Below are positions 61,501-64,000 of a stretch of 64,000 nucleotides of DNA, piece by piece. Origin of the DNA: Delphinus delphis (Eukaryota > Chordata > Mammalia > Artiodactyla > Delphinidae). Location of the stretch: assembly GCF_949987515.2 (NCBI RefSeq), contig NC_082702.1, positions 48,515,600 to 48,579,599 on the forward strand. The letters are read 5' to 3'. Numbering within the stretch: position 1 is the stretch's first letter; each line of letters begins with the position of its first letter. Below the pieces are notes generated by a model. The model was not told the DNA's origin and did not search any database. It saw only the letters and a list, made by a program, of their open reading frames with translations. The position numbers and the translations under genes were made by a program.

Positions 61501-61914
61501 TCACTGCTCCTATATGACAACTGGCCAAGTATTTTAACTGCTTCTAACAATGCATTTGAGTGCTCCAGACTGAGCTAGTATTAGGATTTACAGAACTTCC
61601 ATATCAAGATGATAAGACAGATTCATACTTCATAACCCTCACCACTCCAAACTCTTAAGAAAGGTCAAATAGAAAATCACAAAGACACACACACAAAAAT
61701 AAGACAAAACAAATAGCTCTCTGAATCAGAAATACAACAAATATCCAAAACAGCTAGGGGTGAAGATCCCAGTTTGCTGGTCTCCAGGAGTGAAAGCAGC
61801 TGGAGAAATCAATGGGACCAGCATTGCTCCTCAGGATGGGTCACTGGATCAAAGCGCACACCTGGAAAGCAGGGCAGGTAAGAGGATCCCCAGTGCCATC
61901 ACTGCATCCTAGTG
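61501..61914. other. No gene recognised
   Basis: Spacer between two LTR-like repeats. Confidence 0.5.
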
Positions 61915-62385
61915 TGATAGGCAGAACAGCCTCCCAGAGATGTCCACAACCTAATTCCTAAAACCTATGGACACATAACATTACACAGCAAAGGGGAGTT
62001 AAAGATGCAGATGGAATTAATCAGCAGACTTTAAAATATGGAGACTGTCCTGAATTACCTGGGTGGGTCCAATGTAATCGCAAGGGTCCTGAAATGCAGA
62101 ATAGAAAGGCAGAAGTGTCAGTGTCAGTCATGTGACGTGAGAAGGACTTGCTTGGCCATTGTTGGCTCTGAATATGGAAGGGGTCATAAGACAAGCATAA
62201 GGGAAGACTCTACAAGCAGGAAAAAGCAAGGAAATGGAAGGCAGCCCTGCTGACTGATTTCAGCTTGATGAGACCCACGCTGGACTTCTTCTGTCCCAAG
62301 AACTATAAAACGATGAATCTGTATGTTGTCTAAGCCAGCGTATTTGTGTTAACTTGTTAGGGCCACGATAGAAAAAGAATACATC
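61915..62385 (+). repeat. MaLR-type LTR, sense
   Basis: 'ctgaattacctgggtgggtc', 'tgtaatcgcaagggtcct' and 'gatttcagcttgatgagacc' follow the layout of a MaLR LTR. More diverged than the copy at 61024; no coding interior. Confidence 0.6.
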
Positions 62386-62707
62386 TAGCACTTATGAAAG
62401 GAGGCTGAACGCAACTGGACCCAGGCTCCTGGTGAGTGGCAGTGCCAAAGAGGAGGAGACATCAGTACAGTCCCTGGCTCTGAAGATGGACTGCCAGTCC
62501 GTGACACCAACAGCTTCTGAAGCAATAGCTCCACGTGGCCACTTACGTAACTGGATTCAGAAATGGGGCTTGAAAGAGCCTGGAAGAGTCAGACAGACAG
62601 AGCGAGCAGCACAGAAGAGAGGGAATGAGAGGGAAACAAAACCAAGACTAAACAAAATTCTTATGCAAAATATGCCTCCGAACCCAGATTCTAAAATCAC
62701 ATGGAGA

Positions 62708-63016
62708 TTTTTCTCTTTCTGACTTACTTCACTCTGTATGACAGACTCTAGGCAAAGTAAGAGAGTGGCATGGACATATATACACTACCAAACGTAAAAC
62801 AGCTAGCTAGTGGGAAGCAGCCGCATAGCACAGGGAGATCAGCTCGGTGCTTTGTGACCACCTAGAGGGGTGGGATGGGGGGGTGGGAGGGAGACGCAAG
62901 ACGGAGGGGATATGGGGACGTATGTATATGTATAGCTGATTCACTTTGTTATAAAGCAGAAACTAACACACCATTGTAAAATAATTATACTCCAATAAAG
63001 ATGTTAAAAAATAAAA
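62708..63016 (+). mobile_element. Truncated L1 with inverted 5' segment
   Basis: 62708-62752 is the reverse complement of the last part of L1 ORF2 ('cactctgtatgacagactct', 'ctgacttacttc'). It is followed in sense by the 3' UTR of the same L1 subfamily to 'ccaataaagatgttaaaa'. An exact 15-bp duplication 'aaaatcacatggaga' lies at 62693-62707 and about 63017-63031. This is the twin-priming structure of L1 insertion. Confidence 0.9.
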
Positions 63017-63185
63017 TAAAATCACATGGAGAAATTTAATGCTAAGTATGACAGTCAACACAACCAGGACACTGAACAGGAATTCACTGCTGGTGACAGT
63101 CATTTCACAGAATTGTCAGACAAAAGCTTTAAAATAAGTGTTGAAATAGTTCAAAGTGTTAAAAGCTTTTTCTAAAAAAAGATAC

Positions 63186-63525
63186 TTGCTATGGACTGAA
63201 TGTTTTTATACTTCCAAAATTCATATGTTGAAACTCTTCTCTCCAATGTGACAGTTTTCGGAGATGGGGCCTTTGGGAGGTGATTAGGTCATGAGGGTGG
63301 AGCTCTCTTGATGGGATTAGTTAAGAAGAGACAGGAGAGAGTTTGCTTGCCCTAGCGCCAAGTGAGGACGCAAGAAAAGAAGCCAGGAAATTGGCCTTCA
63401 ATAGACAGTGGATCTTCCTGCACCTTGACCTTGGACGTCCCAGCCTCTAGAACTGGGAGAAATGTTTGCTGTTTATCCATCCAATCTATGGTAATTTGTA
63501 ATAGCAGCCCAAACTGGCAACAACA
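63186..63525 (+). repeat. MaLR-type (MST/MLT1-like) LTR, sense
   Basis: 'tgctatggactgaatgtttt', 'gggcctttgggaggtgatta' and 'cttggacgtcccagcctcta' occur in the expected order. Solitary and non-coding. Confidence 0.7.
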
Positions 63526-64000
63526 CAGAAGCACAACCTATCAGGAGTAAAATAAGTCATTAATATGAAACATGAAATACATAAGATAAACTCAAGCATG
63601 GGCAGACCTGAAAACGAACTCTCAAAATGGAACCTGTTGCAAATAGCAGTGTAGCGTAGAGATGCAATCCCTTAAGATGAATCAATCCCTAAGACACGTA
63701 TGTATGTATTTATATATGCATTACAGGTGCATTCTGTATTTTTAATTTTGCAAGAGCAAATAGGATCCAAGATTGAAAATTTTTTTTTCTGATAACAAAC
63801 ATCTTCCATATACAAGAACATACTGTTTACTCAAAATGAGACATTGGATTTGGGAAGCTGTAGTCATGATCAATCCTAGATTTGTTAACCGTGTCATATG
63901 GCGAAGGAGATCCTGGGATTTCGAAAGTAAAAAGAGAGGAAAGGACTCCTGTTCCCAAGCTTTCTGCTGTTCATCCCTTCATTGAGACCTGACTCAACAG
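63526..64000. other. No gene recognised
   Basis: AT-rich end of the window. The final 200 bases hold a 70-codon frame without domain or context. Confidence 0.5.

Overview
This window looks like nuclear DNA of a cetacean (whale or dolphin). It carries at least 18 CHR-type SINEs. These are tRNA-Glu-derived and open with 'gggcttccctggtggcgcag'. The short, GC-rich subfamily ending in 'gaggcccgcgtaccgc' plus poly-A is typical of whales, as I remember the family. Family names here come from memory of repeat consensus sequences, not from a search. No host protein-coding gene, exon chain, tRNA, rRNA or CRISPR array could be supported. Every long open reading frame belongs to a LINE-1, or is a frame shadow of a SINE or simple repeat. 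The window therefore reads as an intergenic or intronic stretch built by successive retrotransposition.

Layout. 1-6.5 kb: an ancient antisense L1 (1640-3780), then a degenerate DNA-transposon-like element split by a sense L1 3' end (3963-6186), which itself holds two SINEs in opposite orientation. 6.5-19.6 kb: mostly unique or unrecognised sequence with an L1/MER2-like nest (8845-9955), three SINEs, two MIRs and a truncated L1 with a sharp 19-bp duplication (12163-12523). 19.6-24.1 kb: ancient L1 pieces and a MaLR-type LTR. 24.1-33.4 kb: MIR and L2 remnants, an inverted pair of young SINEs (28.0-28.6 kb), a hAT transposon fossil with 8-bp duplications (30269-31389) and a second MaLR LTR. 33.5-38.6 kb: an older, many-times broken L1 with ORF1, ORF2 and its own type of 3' UTR. 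39-44.7 kb: old L1 pieces, SINEs, an MLT1-like LTR, L2 and MIR.

44728-52533 is the centrepiece. It is a full-length 7.8-kb young L1 with exact 14-bp target-site duplications, a 2.66-kb 5' UTR and both ORFs. The 5' UTR contains nine tandem 38-bp CpG-rich units and a second internal duplication of about 267 bp. Each ORF is interrupted by only a single 1-base deletion. 52.5-64 kb: an antisense L1 fragment, SINEs, MIRs, three MaLR-like LTRs and a short L1 with an inverted 5' end (62708-63018).

How the parts relate. The L1 proteins are the expected source of the machinery that copied the SINEs, which share poly-A tails and A-rich duplications. Nesting gives a relative clock: ancient L1, L2, MIR and DNA transposons first; then MaLR LTRs, middle-aged L1 and long-form SINEs; then short-form SINEs; and last the 44.7-52.5 kb L1, which landed in the flanking duplication of an existing SINE. 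I found no new molecular system. The most informative items are the structure of the young L1 promoter, the two insertion-mechanism scars (5' inversion and a candidate 3' transduction) and the hAT fossil.
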